Below, piece by piece: positions 29,080-38,089 of a DNA stretch of 64,000 nt; the first letter of the stretch is position 1; each line of letters starts with the position of its first letter. The position numbers and the translations under genes were made by a program. A model generated the notes under the pieces. The model had not been told where the DNA came from and ran no database searches. It saw only the letters and a program-made list of their open reading frames with translations. The DNA is from Alphaproteobacteria bacterium (GTDB taxonomy: Bacteria; Pseudomonadota; Alphaproteobacteria; UBA9219), in NCBI GenBank assembly GCA_028866275.1, contig JAGWIK010000006.1:1-64000 (forward strand). Reading direction: 5' to 3'.

Positions 29080-29992
29080 ACCCGTCTTTTTCCGCTTGCG
29101 GAATCCATGCCTGCAATACCGCCAGCGTCACCGGATGCGGATGGCCAATAGCGACGGCATAGCCGCGGCGGCGCGCGATATTTTCGGTTTCCTGTAATTG
29201 CTGGCGTACCGCGTCCGGTTCCTGAATGTCGTCGAGAAAAACATCGCGCCCGATGGACGGCAAGCCTTCTTCCCGCGCGATTTTCAGCCCGACCGATTGC
29301 GCGCTGGTGCGGGAATCCAGATAAAACAAATGCCGTTGCTGCAATTCCCCGACCACCATTTTCATGCCGTCAGGCCAGGCCGTGAATTTGCTGCCCATAT
29401 GATTATTGACGCCGTCGAAGCCGGTAAAACTGGCCAGCGCATCGTCGAACCGTTGTTGCAAAACCGGCATCGGCAAGGACGTGAACAGTGCCCCCGGCCC
29501 CGGATCTTCATGCCCCACCGGCTCCATCGGCATATGCAAAATCATTTCGTGGCCGAGGCCGGCCGCTTCCCGCGCCTGTTCGCGCAACCGCACGGCATAA
29601 GGCAGGAACGACAAGGTCACCGGCGCGGGCAGTTTTTCGATGGCCACCGCGCTGTCTTTATAATCGACGCCGACATCGTCGATGACGATCGCGATTTGGG
29701 GTGCGGATTTGGCTCCGCCCCCCGGCATTGCCGGTTGTGGCGGCGGAGACGATAGCACAGGCGGCGGCGGAACGGGTTGCGCGGTTTTTTCCTCGGCCCC
29801 CGACGCCGTGGCAGGCGCGGATTCAGGCGGCGGCGCCGACGGTTTGACCACCCTGACCGTCACTTCGGCCGGCGGGGCAAGCCGCGCGACGGGCCTGTGG
29901 CCCGGCGGCACCAAAGCCAGCCACGCGGCACCGGCGGCAAAAACCAGCCAGAACAGGGTTTTGAACAGTTTTTTGCGTGATGATTTTTTCAT
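29030..29992 (-). CDS. Divergent polysaccharide deacetylase family (YibQ-like)
   Basis: 320 aa: one N-terminal membrane anchor (about 10-28), a Pro-rich periplasmic linker (about 35-95), then the deacetylase fold. Family blocks are [54 protein letters not shown] and [14 protein letters not shown]. These keep the Asp/His residues of the divergent polysaccharide-deacetylase group (Pfam Polysacc_deac_2); the true substrate is not established, with peptidoglycan or a surface glycan likely. Overlaps aat by 50 bp at the 3' end and is divergent from trpG. Confidence 0.9.
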   Translation of the reverse strand: MKKSSRKKLFKTLFWLVFAAGAAWLALVPPGHRPVARLAPPAEVTVRVVKPSAPPPESAPATASGAEEKTAQPVPPPPVLSSPPPQPAMPGGGAKSAPQIAIVIDDVGVDYKDSAVAIEKLPAPVTLSFLPYAVRLREQAREAAGLGHEMILHMPMEPVGHEDPGPGALFTSLPMPVLQQRFDDALASFTGFDGVNNHMGSKFTAWPDGMKMVVGELQQRHLFYLDSRTSAQSVGLKIAREEGLPSIGRDVFLDDIQEPDAVRQQLQETENIARRRGYAVAIGHPHPVTLAVLQAWIPQAEKDGFTLVPLHDLVRQVSPK

Positions 29993-30052
29993 TGCTGCAT
30001 CCGCTGCGGGAACCGCATATTATTCAGGCAATCGCAAAGAAAGAAGTCTTTT

Positions 30053-30622
30053 ATGCTCCTCCTCATCGATAATTACGACAGTTTTACCTATAACCTTGCG
30101 CATTATCTGGGCGCGGCGGGGGCGGAAATTGACATTCGCCGCAACGACGCGCTGACGGCGGCCGAGGCCATGGCCCTGCGCCCGTCGCATATCGTGTTGT
30201 CGCCGGGGCCGTGCGGGCCGGAACAGGCGGGCATTTGCCTCGACCTTATCAAAATGGCGCATGACGCGGGCACGCCGCTTCTGGGCGTGTGTCTTGGCCA
30301 CCAAAGCATCGGCCATGCCTTTGGCGGCGATGTCATTCGCGCGCCGATCCCCATGCACGGTAAAACCGACGCCATCCGCCACAAAGGCGACAGCGTGTTT
30401 CGCGGCCTGCCGTCGCCGCTGACGGCCACGCGATATCATTCGCTGATCGTCAAGCGCGACACGATGCCAAAGGAACTGGCCGTCACCGCCGAAAATGCCG
30501 AAGATTTGGTAATGGGTTTGAAACATATCAGCCGCCCCATCCACGGCGTGCAATTTCATCCCGAAAGCATCGCCACCGAACATGGTCATGCGATGATCAA
30601 AAACTTTCTCGATACGCCATAA
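30053..30622 (+). CDS. trpG: Anthranilate synthase component II (glutamine amidotransferase)
   Basis: 189 aa. Class I amidotransferase giving ammonia to TrpE (and possibly PabB). Motifs: LLIDNYDSFTYNLAHYLG, LSPGPCGPEQAG, nucleophile Cys in LLGVCLGHQSIGHAFGG, and His/Glu in GVQFHPESIATEHG. One base separates its stop from trpD. No trpE is in this window; the partner subunit must be encoded elsewhere. No leader peptide or Trp-codon run was seen in the 60 bp upstream. Confidence 0.95.
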   Translation: MLLLIDNYDSFTYNLAHYLGAAGAEIDIRRNDALTAAEAMALRPSHIVLSPGPCGPEQAGICLDLIKMAHDAGTPLLGVCLGHQSIGHAFGGDVIRAPIPMHGKTDAIRHKGDSVFRGLPSPLTATRYHSLIVKRDTMPKELAVTAENAEDLVMGLKHISRPIHGVQFHPESIATEHGHAMIKNFLDTP

Positions 30623-30623
30623 A

Positions 30624-31640
30624 ATGCTGTTGAACGATTTCACCAAGAAGATATGGGCAAAACGTTCTTTGTCGGCGAACGAAGCGCATGCCGCGTTCGA
30701 TCTGATCTTTGCCGGACAAACGTCACCCGACGCCATCGGCGCATTCCTGACCGCCCTGCATAACAAAGGCGAAACGGCGGACGAAATTCGCGGCGCCGCG
30801 GAATCGATGCGCGCCAAAGCGGTGACGATCGCCGCCCCGCCCGACGCCATCGATATTGTCGGCACCGGCGGCGACGGGCGCAACACGCTGAATATTTCTA
30901 CCGCCGCCGCGCTGGTCGTCGCCGCCTGCGGCGTGCCGGTCGCCAAGCACGGCAATCGCGCTGCGACGAGCCGGTCGGGATCGTCGGACGTTCTGGCGGC
31001 GCTGGGCATCAATCTGGAACCGCCCTTCGCCATTCTGGAAAAATGCCTGCACGACGCCAATTTGTGTTTTCTGTTCGCGCCGCGCCACCATCCGGCCATG
31101 CGCCAAGTCGCCGATGTGCGGCGGAAGCTTGGCACCCGCACCATTTTCAATTTGCTGGGGCCGTTGACCAACCCCGCGAACGTCAAACGGCATCTGATCG
31201 GCGTTTATGCCGCCAAATGGATGGAACCAATGGCGGAAACGCTGCGCCAGCTAGGCAGCACGACCGCGTGGCTGACCCATGGGCGCGACGGGCTGGACGA
31301 GCTGACGACGGCGGCGGCCAGCGATGTCGTCGCGCTCGACCGCGGCCTTATCGGCGCGTTCGTTCTGAAACCGCAGGATGCGGGCATTACGCCATTAACC
31401 ACACCCAATGCCCTGACCGGCGGCGACGCCGCGCATAATGCCGGGGCCTTGCGCCGGTTGCTGGACGGCGATAAAAGCCCCTATCGCGATATTGTCGTGT
31501 TAAATGCGGGCGCGGCGTTGGTCGTCGCAGGCAAGGCGCCCAACCTGTCGCAGGGCGTCGGGCTGGCGGCGACGGCTGTGGATTCGGGCGCGGCGCGCGA
31601 TATTTTAAAACGGATTATCGATATAACCAATCAGGTTTAA
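30624..31640 (+). CDS. trpD: Anthranilate phosphoribosyltransferase
   Basis: 338 aa. Transfers phosphoribosyl from PRPP to anthranilate. Motifs: DIVGTGGDGRNTLNISTA (PRPP loop), KHGNRAATSRSGSSDVLAALG, FLFAPRHHPAMRQVADVRRKLGTRTIFNLLGPLTNPA and THGRDGLDEL. The second block has GSS where GSA is usual. Starts one base after trpG and ends three bases before trpC. Confidence 0.96.
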   Translation: MLLNDFTKKIWAKRSLSANEAHAAFDLIFAGQTSPDAIGAFLTALHNKGETADEIRGAAESMRAKAVTIAAPPDAIDIVGTGGDGRNTLNISTAAALVVAACGVPVAKHGNRAATSRSGSSDVLAALGINLEPPFAILEKCLHDANLCFLFAPRHHPAMRQVADVRRKLGTRTIFNLLGPLTNPANVKRHLIGVYAAKWMEPMAETLRQLGSTTAWLTHGRDGLDELTTAAASDVVALDRGLIGAFVLKPQDAGITPLTTPNALTGGDAAHNAGALRRLLDGDKSPYRDIVVLNAGAALVVAGKAPNLSQGVGLAATAVDSGAARDILKRIIDITNQV

Positions 31641-31643
31641 AAA

Positions 31644-32432
31644 ATGAGCGACATTCTGCAAAAAATATGCGCCGACACGCGGCGCGCCGTCGAACGGGCC
31701 AAAGTCGCCAAACCGTTCGAGATCATGCATCGTGAAGCTCTGCGCGCGCCGCCGCCGCGCGGATTTGGCCATGCGCTGCGCGCCGCAAGCGAACGGGAAA
31801 AATTCGGGTTCATCGCCGAGATTAAAAAAGCGTCGCCGTCGGCGGGGTTGATCCGGCAAACATTTTCACCGGCCAGGCTGGCCGAGGCTTATGCAGAAGC
31901 GGGCGCGGCGTGTTTGTCCGTCTTGACCGACGCGCCCTATTTTCAGGGTTGCAATGACGATCTGATCGAAGCGCGCGCGGCCTGCCGCCTGCCGGTGCTG
32001 CGCAAGGATTTTATGCTTGATGTCTGGCAAGTGGCCGAAGCGCGCGCCATCGGCGCGGATTGCATCCTGATCATCATGGCTGCCGTCGACGACGACACCG
32101 CCGCCGCGTTACACAAAGCATCCGCCGATTACGGCATGGATTCGCTGATCGAAGTGCATGACCGCGAAGAATTGCAACGCGCGTTGAAATTGCCGTCGCG
32201 GCTGATCGGCATCAACAGCCGCAACCTGAAAACCCTGAAAATCGATATGGCCAACGCGGCGGAGCTGATCCGCGCCGTGCCGCTAGAACGTTTTGCCGTC
32301 AGCGAAAGCGGCATTTCCACCCCCGAAGATATCCGCCGTATGACGGATGCGGGGGCGCGCGGCTTTTTGGTCGGCGAGTCGCTTCTGAAACAGCCCGACC
32401 CGGGCGCGGCCTTGAACGCCTTAAGGCGCTGA
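31644..32432 (+). CDS. trpC: Indole-3-glycerol phosphate synthase
   Basis: 262-aa TIM barrel. Motifs: FGFIAEIKKASPSAGLI, AYAEAGAACLSVLTDAPYFQG, LPVLRKDFMLDVWQVAEARAIGADCILII, LIEVHDREEL, LIGINSRNLKTLKID, and AVSESGISTPEDI ... GARGFLVGESLLK. A monofunctional TrpC without a TrpF domain. Last gene of trpGDC; the 3' end overlaps the convergent DUF2155 gene by 12 bp. Confidence 0.96.
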   Translation: MSDILQKICADTRRAVERAKVAKPFEIMHREALRAPPPRGFGHALRAASEREKFGFIAEIKKASPSAGLIRQTFSPARLAEAYAEAGAACLSVLTDAPYFQGCNDDLIEARAACRLPVLRKDFMLDVWQVAEARAIGADCILIIMAAVDDDTAAALHKASADYGMDSLIEVHDREELQRALKLPSRLIGINSRNLKTLKIDMANAAELIRAVPLERFAVSESGISTPEDIRRMTDAGARGFLVGESLLKQPDPGAALNALRR

Positions 32433-32918
32433 AGGCTTGGCCACCGGCGGCGCGGGCAGCGGAATCGCCGTCGATCCGATAACAGCGGGAACGGATGAAA
32501 CCGCGGCGGGAGCCGCGGGCGGCGCCGGCGGATTAACGATGTCGCCTTTGCACCCGATGACCCATACATCGTAAATCGGGTCTTGCATCGCCGACAAAGC
32601 GGGGCTGGAGGCGAACATCCAACCGTCGAATACGGGCACGGGTTGCGCCGTGCCGGGTTTGATTTCCTCGATATCGAGATAGGCGGCGGATTCGGGCGGC
32701 GTTTCTTCGGGCAACGTCACGCGGCATGTCCGTGCCGTCACCGACAAAGCCCCGAACGACACGGTCTGGCCGATTGGCAAATCAAGTTCGGCGACGCGCG
32801 CCGTCATTTTATCAAGCGCGCGCACAACGGCGATTGTTTCGCCCTGGGTCGGGACGGTGGCGCGGGCCGCCACCGGCAGCAAAGCCGCCACGACGCCAAG
32901 GACGACCGCCGCCCGCAT
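32421..32918 (-). CDS. DUF2155 domain-containing periplasmic protein
   Basis: 165 aa. A signal peptide (about 1-20, ending ARA) precedes the DUF2155 core: ALDKMTARVAELDLPIGQTV, SVTARTCRVTLPEETPPESAAYLDI, VFDGWMFASSPALSAMQDP and YDVWVIGCKGD. Two conserved Cys may form a disulfide. Ends in a Pro/Ala tail. Function unknown; in alphaproteobacteria it is routinely next to NDUFA12, as here. ATG overlaps the mlaD-like stop by one base (TGATG). Confidence 0.9.
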   Translation of the reverse strand: MRAAVVLGVVAALLPVAARATVPTQGETIAVVRALDKMTARVAELDLPIGQTVSFGALSVTARTCRVTLPEETPPESAAYLDIEEIKPGTAQPVPVFDGWMFASSPALSAMQDPIYDVWVIGCKGDIVNPPAPPAAPAAVSSVPAVIGSTAIPLPAPPVAKPSAP

Positions 32919-33421
32919 CAGGGATGCGCGGGGGCGGACGCGCCGGAAGAACCGCTGTCGCCGCGTTTGTTGCTGTAAATCAACTGGCCGATCAAATCGT
33001 CAAGGCGCAGCGGAGCCTGTGTGTGGGTGATACGGCCCGTGCCGTCGGTTTTGACCATGGTTTCGTCGACGCCGGGTTCCAGCGACATATATTTGCCGCC
33101 CAGCAGGCTTTCGGTCGCGATCATGGCGATCGTATCGGTCGGCAATTGCACCGACGGGCTGATCGTCATCGTGACCCGAACCAGAAACTGGTCGGGGCCG
33201 GGATCGGTGATCAGATTCATCGACGAGACAGACCCGACTTTAACGCCGTTGATATCGACATCCGTGCCGTCTTTCAGACCGTCGACCATGGGGAAATTCG
33301 CCGTGACGGTATAGCCTTCGACCCTGTGGAGGTTCGCGCTCGAATAGGCGAAAGTCAGGAACAGGGCCGCGAGTGCCAGCACCACCGCGCCCAGAATTGT
33401 TTCAAATACATTATGGCCCAT
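32918..33421 (-). CDS. mlaD: MlaD family outer-membrane lipid asymmetry protein
   Basis: 167 aa. One N-terminal membrane segment (FETILGAVVLALAALFLTFAY) anchors a single MCE domain: VTANFPMVDGLKDGTDVDINGVKVGSV, then LPTDTIAMIATESLLGGKYMSLEPG. This is the phospholipid-binding subunit of a Mla-type ABC transporter; the ATPase and permease genes are not adjacent. Coupled to the DUF2155 gene by TGATG. Confidence 0.92.
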   Translation of the reverse strand: MGHNVFETILGAVVLALAALFLTFAYSSANLHRVEGYTVTANFPMVDGLKDGTDVDINGVKVGSVSSMNLITDPGPDQFLVRVTMTISPSVQLPTDTIAMIATESLLGGKYMSLEPGVDETMVKTDGTGRITHTQAPLRLDDLIGQLIYSNKRGDSGSSGASAPAHP

Positions 33422-33438
33422 CTTTTATCCTTCTTTGC

Positions 33439-33816
33439 CTATTGTTCGGGGTGCCAAGCCTGATAATCGCCGGTGGCTTTGGGGCGGTCGAGGCCTTCCA
33501 GCGCGGGCGGCATCCATGCCTGCGGCGTGCCGGTCATGTTCATGACGGGCGGTTTCTGCCACGGTTTGCGGGCGGAATCGGGTATCGGCGCGTCGGCCAG
33601 ATGATGAAGCCAGATATGCCATTCCGGCGGCACTTTGCTGGCTTCGGGTTCGCCTTTGTAAAAAACCCAGCGTCTTTCGCGCAATCCTTTGGGCGTTTTG
33701 CGCGCGCGATAATACCGATTGCCGAATGCGTCACGCCCGACTTCGCGCCCGCAAAATTGCGTGTGCAGCAAAGTGCCTATTTGCGACAGGCGACGGATGA
33801 ATGAGAGATTTTCCAT
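33439..33816 (-). CDS. NADH:ubiquinone oxidoreductase subunit NDUFA12
   Basis: 125 aa. Matches the complex I accessory subunit B17.2/NDUFA12 found in alphaproteobacteria and mitochondria: LHTQFCGREVGRDAFGNRYYRARK, RRWVFYKGEPEASKVPPEWHIWLHH, then KPWQKPPVMNMTGTPQAWMPP. First gene of a three-gene unit with mlaD-like and DUF2155. The ATG at 33816 is preferred over a TTG at 33825. Peripheral on the complex I matrix-side arm. Confidence 0.95.
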   Translation of the reverse strand: MENLSFIRRLSQIGTLLHTQFCGREVGRDAFGNRYYRARKTPKGLRERRWVFYKGEPEASKVPPEWHIWLHHLADAPIPDSARKPWQKPPVMNMTGTPQAWMPPALEGLDRPKATGDYQAWHPEQ

Positions 33817-33911
33817 AAAGTGCAAACCGGAATCGTCGGAAGACAGAACCTTAACGGTTATAGTTGCTTATTTTATCTTGTCCAGCGGGTAGAAAAGGCC
33901 GGTTACCGGAT

Positions 33912-34670
33912 CTATACCGGCTCCATGACCTCGCCGGTTATCTGGGGACAATGGGCGGTATCCGCCTGCGGGCAGTCATGCGCCGTGCGTTCGTTGCAAT
34001 AAACGCACAAGGCCTGCGCGTCGGGCAGGGTCACGCTGGCCCGCGTGCCGGAAATCCCCTTGCCGCGCAAATGATGCAAGGCGCGGGACAAGGTTTCGGG
34101 CTTGATCCCCAGATAGGATGCGATGACCGCCTTTTCAAAAGGCAAGTCGATATCCACGCCGCAACTGCCTCCCTGCTGGCGCAGGCGCAGCAGAAACCAT
34201 CCGACCCGCCGTTCGGCGTCGTGCAGGGTCAATTGTTCGATATGATCCTGCATATCGCGGGCGCGCCGCATATTTTCGGACATCAGGTTGCGTGTAAAAT
34301 GCGCAGACCGTCCGCACAGGTCGCGGATAAACCCGATGGCAAAGCTGACCACCGTCACCGGCGTCAACGCCACGATATCGGTCAATGACTGCATCCGGCC
34401 GGCCGGAGCAAAGTCCGGAAAGAAATCGCGCGCGCCGATAATTTGCAAAATCGATTCATGGCCTTCGGCATTGCCTTTGCGCAGCCCCGCCCAGCCATCG
34501 ACGATCAAGCAGAAGCGCAGGGCCGCTTCGCCCGCGGCCAGCAAGGTTTCGCCTTTGAGGTGGCGCGACACATGCGCGGCCCCGGCCGCGTCGGCCAGAT
34601 CGTCGGCGCCGATGCCGGCGAAAAGGGGCATGGTTTCGACAAGGGACAAAGGGGTAACGGTCTGTTTCAT
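33912..34670 (-). CDS. Crp/Fnr family regulator with C-terminal cysteine-rich tail
   Basis: 252 aa. The cyclic-nucleotide-type beta barrel (about 15-115) lacks the N-terminal Cys cluster of oxygen-sensing FNR, so it resembles FixK/Dnr-type proteins. The recognition helix PETLSRALHHLRGKG has the E-x2-SR pattern that reads TTGAT half-sites. After the helix-turn-helix a 40-residue tail holds C-x2-C-x7-C-x7-C (Cys 222, 225, 233, 241), a possible metal or Fe-S site. Start M in MKQTVTPLSL at 34670; the frame extends to 34718 but that would overlap the FNR-type box region. Divergent from hemN, likely its regulator. Confidence 0.9.
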   Translation of the reverse strand: MKQTVTPLSLVETMPLFAGIGADDLADAAGAAHVSRHLKGETLLAAGEAALRFCLIVDGWAGLRKGNAEGHESILQIIGARDFFPDFAPAGRMQSLTDIVALTPVTVVSFAIGFIRDLCGRSAHFTRNLMSENMRRARDMQDHIEQLTLHDAERRVGWFLLRLRQQGGSCGVDIDLPFEKAVIASYLGIKPETLSRALHHLRGKGISGTRASVTLPDAQALCVYCNERTAHDCPQADTAHCPQITGEVMEPV

Positions 34671-34721
34671 GACGGGTTTTACAAACAAAAGAAGCCACTT
34701 TCGTTCTTTTTGCGCCAAAAC

Positions 34722-34735
34722 TTGATCAAGATCAA
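34722..34735. promoter_or_regulatory. FNR/FixK-type operator
   Basis: TTGATCAAGATCAA is a perfect match to the TTGAT-N4-ATCAA consensus. It lies 36 bp before the hemN ATG and 51 bp before the regulator ATG at 34670, so it can control both divergent genes. Oxygen limitation is the expected signal. Confidence 0.92.
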
Positions 34736-34771
34736 TCGGCCCGTACGCGAAGCAAGTTAGGCTTCGTATCT

Positions 34772-36130
34772 ATGACCGGCGTATTTCCCGACAAGTCCCT
34801 GAATTTCTGGCTGGAACGGCCCGTTCCGCGCTACACCAGCTATCCCCCCGCCCCCGCGTTCCATCCCGGCGTGGCGGCGGATGCCTATGCCGCGTCGCTG
34901 GCCGGACTGTCACCCGACACGCCGGTGTCCCTTTACCTGCATATCCCGTTCTGTCGGGATTTGTGCCTTTACTGCGGGTGCAACACCACCGTTACGCATC
35001 GCGACGACCGCATCGACACGTATATGGGCGCGTTGCAACGCGAGATCGTGCAAACGATCTCGGCGATTCCGCACCGGCCCCGCATCGCGTCCATTCACTG
35101 GGGCGGCGGCACGCCCAATATTTTAAGCGACAAAGCGTTGCGCGAGATGTTCGCGATGCTGGCCGATATGGGCGACATGGATTCCGGCGGCGAAATCGCG
35201 ATGGAAATCGACCCGCGCCATGCCGGCGCAAGCCAGATCGAAACGCTGGCGGGGTGCGGCGTGACCCGCGTCAGTCTCGGCGTGCAGGATTTCGACGCCG
35301 ACGTGCAGAAACTTATCAACCGCGTTCAACCCTATGAAATGGTCGAACGAACCTGCGCGATGCTGCGCGACCACGGCATCACGGCCATTAATTTCGACCT
35401 GATTTACGGCTTGCCGCGCCAAACGCCCGACAGCGTGGCGCAGACGGCGCGGCAGGTTGCGCATCTGCGCCCGTCGCGCATTGCGCTGTTTTCCTATGCC
35501 CATGTGCCGCAGCTTAAAAAACACCAGAAAATTCTGGAAGATGCGGGATTGCCCGACAAATACGCGCGCCTGGCGATGGAAAGCGCGGCGCGCGGGGTTT
35601 TGCGCGATGCGGGTTATGTCGAGATCGGCATGGATCATTTTGCCCTGTCCGGCGATGCGCTGGAGCTGGCCGCGACAGAACGCCGTCTGCGCCGCAACTT
35701 TCAGGGATACACCACGGACAATGCGACGGCGTTGCTTGGTTTCGGCGCGTCGTCGATCAGCAGCACGCCCGACGGCTATTTCCAGAATGAAAGATTGCTG
35801 CCCATCTATCAGGAAGCCGCCGTCGCGGGGACATTGCCCGCGGCGCGCGGGTTGCTATTGACCGACGAAGACCGGCTGCGCGGCAGGGTGATCGAAACCC
35901 TGATGTGTTATATGGCGTGCGACGTCGCGGCGATTTGCGCGCAGATGAATATGCCGATGTCGGCGCTCGACAACGCCTTTGCGGCCCTGCACCCGATGCA
36001 ACAGGCGGGGCTGGTCGCAATCGACGGCGCGAAACTGCGCCTGCTGTCGCCATACCGCATGGCGGTGCGCGTGGCCTGTCAGGCTTTCGACGCCTATGCC
36101 GGGTCTAGCATCGCGTCGCGCGCGGCGTAA
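34772..36130 (+). CDS. hemN: Oxygen-independent coproporphyrinogen III dehydrogenase
   Basis: 452-aa radical-SAM enzyme of anaerobic haem synthesis. Starts with PVPRYTSYPPAPAF, the HemN hallmark. The cluster motif is C61-x3-C65-x2-C68-x-C70 (CRDLCLYCGC). Further blocks: IHWGGGTPNILSDKALREMF, GCGVTRVSLGVQDFDADVQKLINRVQPYE, NFDLIYGLPRQT and GYVEIGMDHFAL. A perfect FNR-type box stands in its promoter. The 3' end overlaps the convergent helicase gene by 26 bp. Confidence 0.96.
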   Translation: MTGVFPDKSLNFWLERPVPRYTSYPPAPAFHPGVAADAYAASLAGLSPDTPVSLYLHIPFCRDLCLYCGCNTTVTHRDDRIDTYMGALQREIVQTISAIPHRPRIASIHWGGGTPNILSDKALREMFAMLADMGDMDSGGEIAMEIDPRHAGASQIETLAGCGVTRVSLGVQDFDADVQKLINRVQPYEMVERTCAMLRDHGITAINFDLIYGLPRQTPDSVAQTARQVAHLRPSRIALFSYAHVPQLKKHQKILEDAGLPDKYARLAMESAARGVLRDAGYVEIGMDHFALSGDALELAATERRLRRNFQGYTTDNATALLGFGASSISSTPDGYFQNERLLPIYQEAAVAGTLPAARGLLLTDEDRLRGRVIETLMCYMACDVAAICAQMNMPMSALDNAFAALHPMQQAGLVAIDGAKLRLLSPYRMAVRVACQAFDAYAGSSIASRAA

Positions 36131-38006
36131 TTTTCAGAATCCGGTCGACGCTGAACAGTTTTTCTTCGCGGCTTTCGGTGCAGAACGCCTTCATGCCGAT
36201 AAAGGCCGCGCCTTTATACATGTGCCGTCCCAGCGCGCGCGGATAGACCGTGCGCGCGGTTTGTTCGACATTGTCTTTCAGATACAAAATATCCAGCGCG
36301 GCCTGATCCTGTATCGCCTGTTCGATCAGACCGATCGTTTCGTTTTCTTCGTCGCCCGCGGCGGGCCGGAAAGCCGTATCTTTTTCCGCGCCGCGTTCCA
36401 TAAAGGCATGAATGCGCGGATCGGTTTGAATATGCCGCCGCTGCAACGGCGTGGTCAGCGTGATGCCTTCGAACGACGTGCAACGGCTGAGCGCGACATA
36501 GACCTGCCCCGCGGCGAACGCGCCCGCGCCGATATCGATGGTCACGCGGTCGAACGTCTTGCCCTGGCTTTTATGTATCGTCACCGCCCAGGCGAGGCGA
36601 AACGGATATTGTGTAAAAGATCCGGCGGATTCCGCCTGAATCTGCCCGCCATCCAGCGCGAAACGATAGACTTCCCATGTGTGGCGGAACACGGCCACCG
36701 GGTCTTCGCCATCCTGCAACCGCACCACGGCATATTGTCCGGCGTCGGCGTCGCGGCGCACGTCTTCAACCACGCCGATGCTGCCATTGACCCAGCGTCC
36801 TTCCTTGTCGTTGCTGAGCATCATGACCTGCGCGCCGATTTTGAACGACAAATCGGGCGCTGCGGGAAAATATTCACGGCCGAAATCGCCTTCGATGGCC
36901 GCGTTCGATTGATAGGTCGCGCCGCCCAATGCCGTCAGATGCGCGGCGTTGATGTCGTCGGCGCAGCGGTTGGTCGCCGTCAGATTGATGGAAAACGCGC
37001 CGTCGCCGGTCGTCACCCCAAGGCGCCGGTTCAGCGTGTCGATATCCTTTTGCGTCACCGAATTGTCGCGCACGCGGTTCAGCAACGCCACGAACGCGCC
37101 GTCTTTCTGGCGATAGACTTTTTCAAGCTCGATCCGGCGCAGGGGAAAATCCCGCATCGCCTGCGCGCTGAAAAAATAGGGCGTGTCGTAATGCGTCGAG
37201 AAAATGTCGCGTTCCTGCGCGCCGACCACGGGCGGCAATTGATACAAATCGCCGATAAAGACCATTTGCACGCCGCCGAACGCCATTCCCGGAAGGGGGC
37301 CGTGGCGGCGCAGAAAGGCGTCGACGCAATCCAGAATATCGGCGCGCACCATCGACACTTCGTCGATCACTATCGTCTCGATCTTTTTATACAGGCCCGC
37401 GTTGCGCGGGGATTTGCGTCCGGCTATTTTCTGCGGCGTAACGTCGATGCCGAAGCGAAAGAAGTTGTGAATGGTTTGCCCGCCGACATTCAACGCGGCG
37501 ATACCGGTGGGCGCCAGCACGACGATATTCTTGCCCGACTTGCGCCGGAAATGGCGCAGCAGGGTTGATTTGCCCGTGCCCGCCTTGCCGGTGATGAAGA
37601 CGCTGTCGCGGGTGTCGAGCAATAACTGCAGCGCGTCGGCAAAGCGCGGATTGATATCGGTGTTTTGTTCTTTTTCCGGCGTCGCCGCCGCGGCCCGTTT
37701 TCGTATCTTTTCTTTTTTCGGCGGCTTGTCGGCGCGTTTCTGCGCAGCCTGCGTCGGCGCAAAATCAGGCACCGGCGTCACCGGCGCGCCGTCTTCGTCA
37801 AGCAGCCCCATCGCCTGCAGATGCGATCTTATGCCGCCGCGCGTTCTGTCATGCGCCGCGGCGATGGCGGCCAAGTCCGTGCCCGCGACATAGGCGTCAT
37901 ACAAACGGCGTTCTTCATCGACCAGCCACGCCGCCCCGTGCGCCCCCGGTTTTGGGCGCGCGGCGTTGTTGTCTTGCGACGCGAGGGTTTCGGAATGGTC
38001 GGTCAT
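36105..38006 (-). CDS. PIF1-like helicase with N-terminal HTH-like and C-terminal WYL domains
   Basis: 633 aa. Residues about 25-70 look like a small HTH/SANT-like module (WLVDEERRLYDAYVAGTDLAAIAAAHDRTRGGI). A basic linker follows. The SF1B helicase core has Walker A TGKAGTGKST (about 139-148), IVIDEVSMV, VFIGDLYQLPPV, and the C-terminal AVTIHKSQGKTFDRV and VYVALSRCTSFEGI motifs. The end (about 570-628) is a WYL-type domain: LDILYLKDNVEQTARTVYPR ... EKLFSVDRILKI. Likely a 5'-3' DNA helicase for replication fork or G-quadruplex problems. PIF1-WYL fusions are known in other bacteria. Confidence 0.9.
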   Translation of the reverse strand: MTDHSETLASQDNNAARPKPGAHGAAWLVDEERRLYDAYVAGTDLAAIAAAHDRTRGGIRSHLQAMGLLDEDGAPVTPVPDFAPTQAAQKRADKPPKKEKIRKRAAAATPEKEQNTDINPRFADALQLLLDTRDSVFITGKAGTGKSTLLRHFRRKSGKNIVVLAPTGIAALNVGGQTIHNFFRFGIDVTPQKIAGRKSPRNAGLYKKIETIVIDEVSMVRADILDCVDAFLRRHGPLPGMAFGGVQMVFIGDLYQLPPVVGAQERDIFSTHYDTPYFFSAQAMRDFPLRRIELEKVYRQKDGAFVALLNRVRDNSVTQKDIDTLNRRLGVTTGDGAFSINLTATNRCADDINAAHLTALGGATYQSNAAIEGDFGREYFPAAPDLSFKIGAQVMMLSNDKEGRWVNGSIGVVEDVRRDADAGQYAVVRLQDGEDPVAVFRHTWEVYRFALDGGQIQAESAGSFTQYPFRLAWAVTIHKSQGKTFDRVTIDIGAGAFAAGQVYVALSRCTSFEGITLTTPLQRRHIQTDPRIHAFMERGAEKDTAFRPAAGDEENETIGLIEQAIQDQAALDILYLKDNVEQTARTVYPRALGRHMYKGAAFIGMKAFCTESREEKLFSVDRILKITPRATRC

Positions 38007-38089
38007 AGGCCGGAAATTTCTTGTTCCCCATCCGTTCTAGGGCCTCTTCAACGCCAAGGCAAGACCGGTGCGCCGGAAAAAGACATCGA

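Noticed and set aside
36105-38006. PIF1-WYL protein as part of a phage-defence system
   Set aside because: Neighbours are housekeeping or envelope genes and no effector, nuclease or methylase is adjacent.
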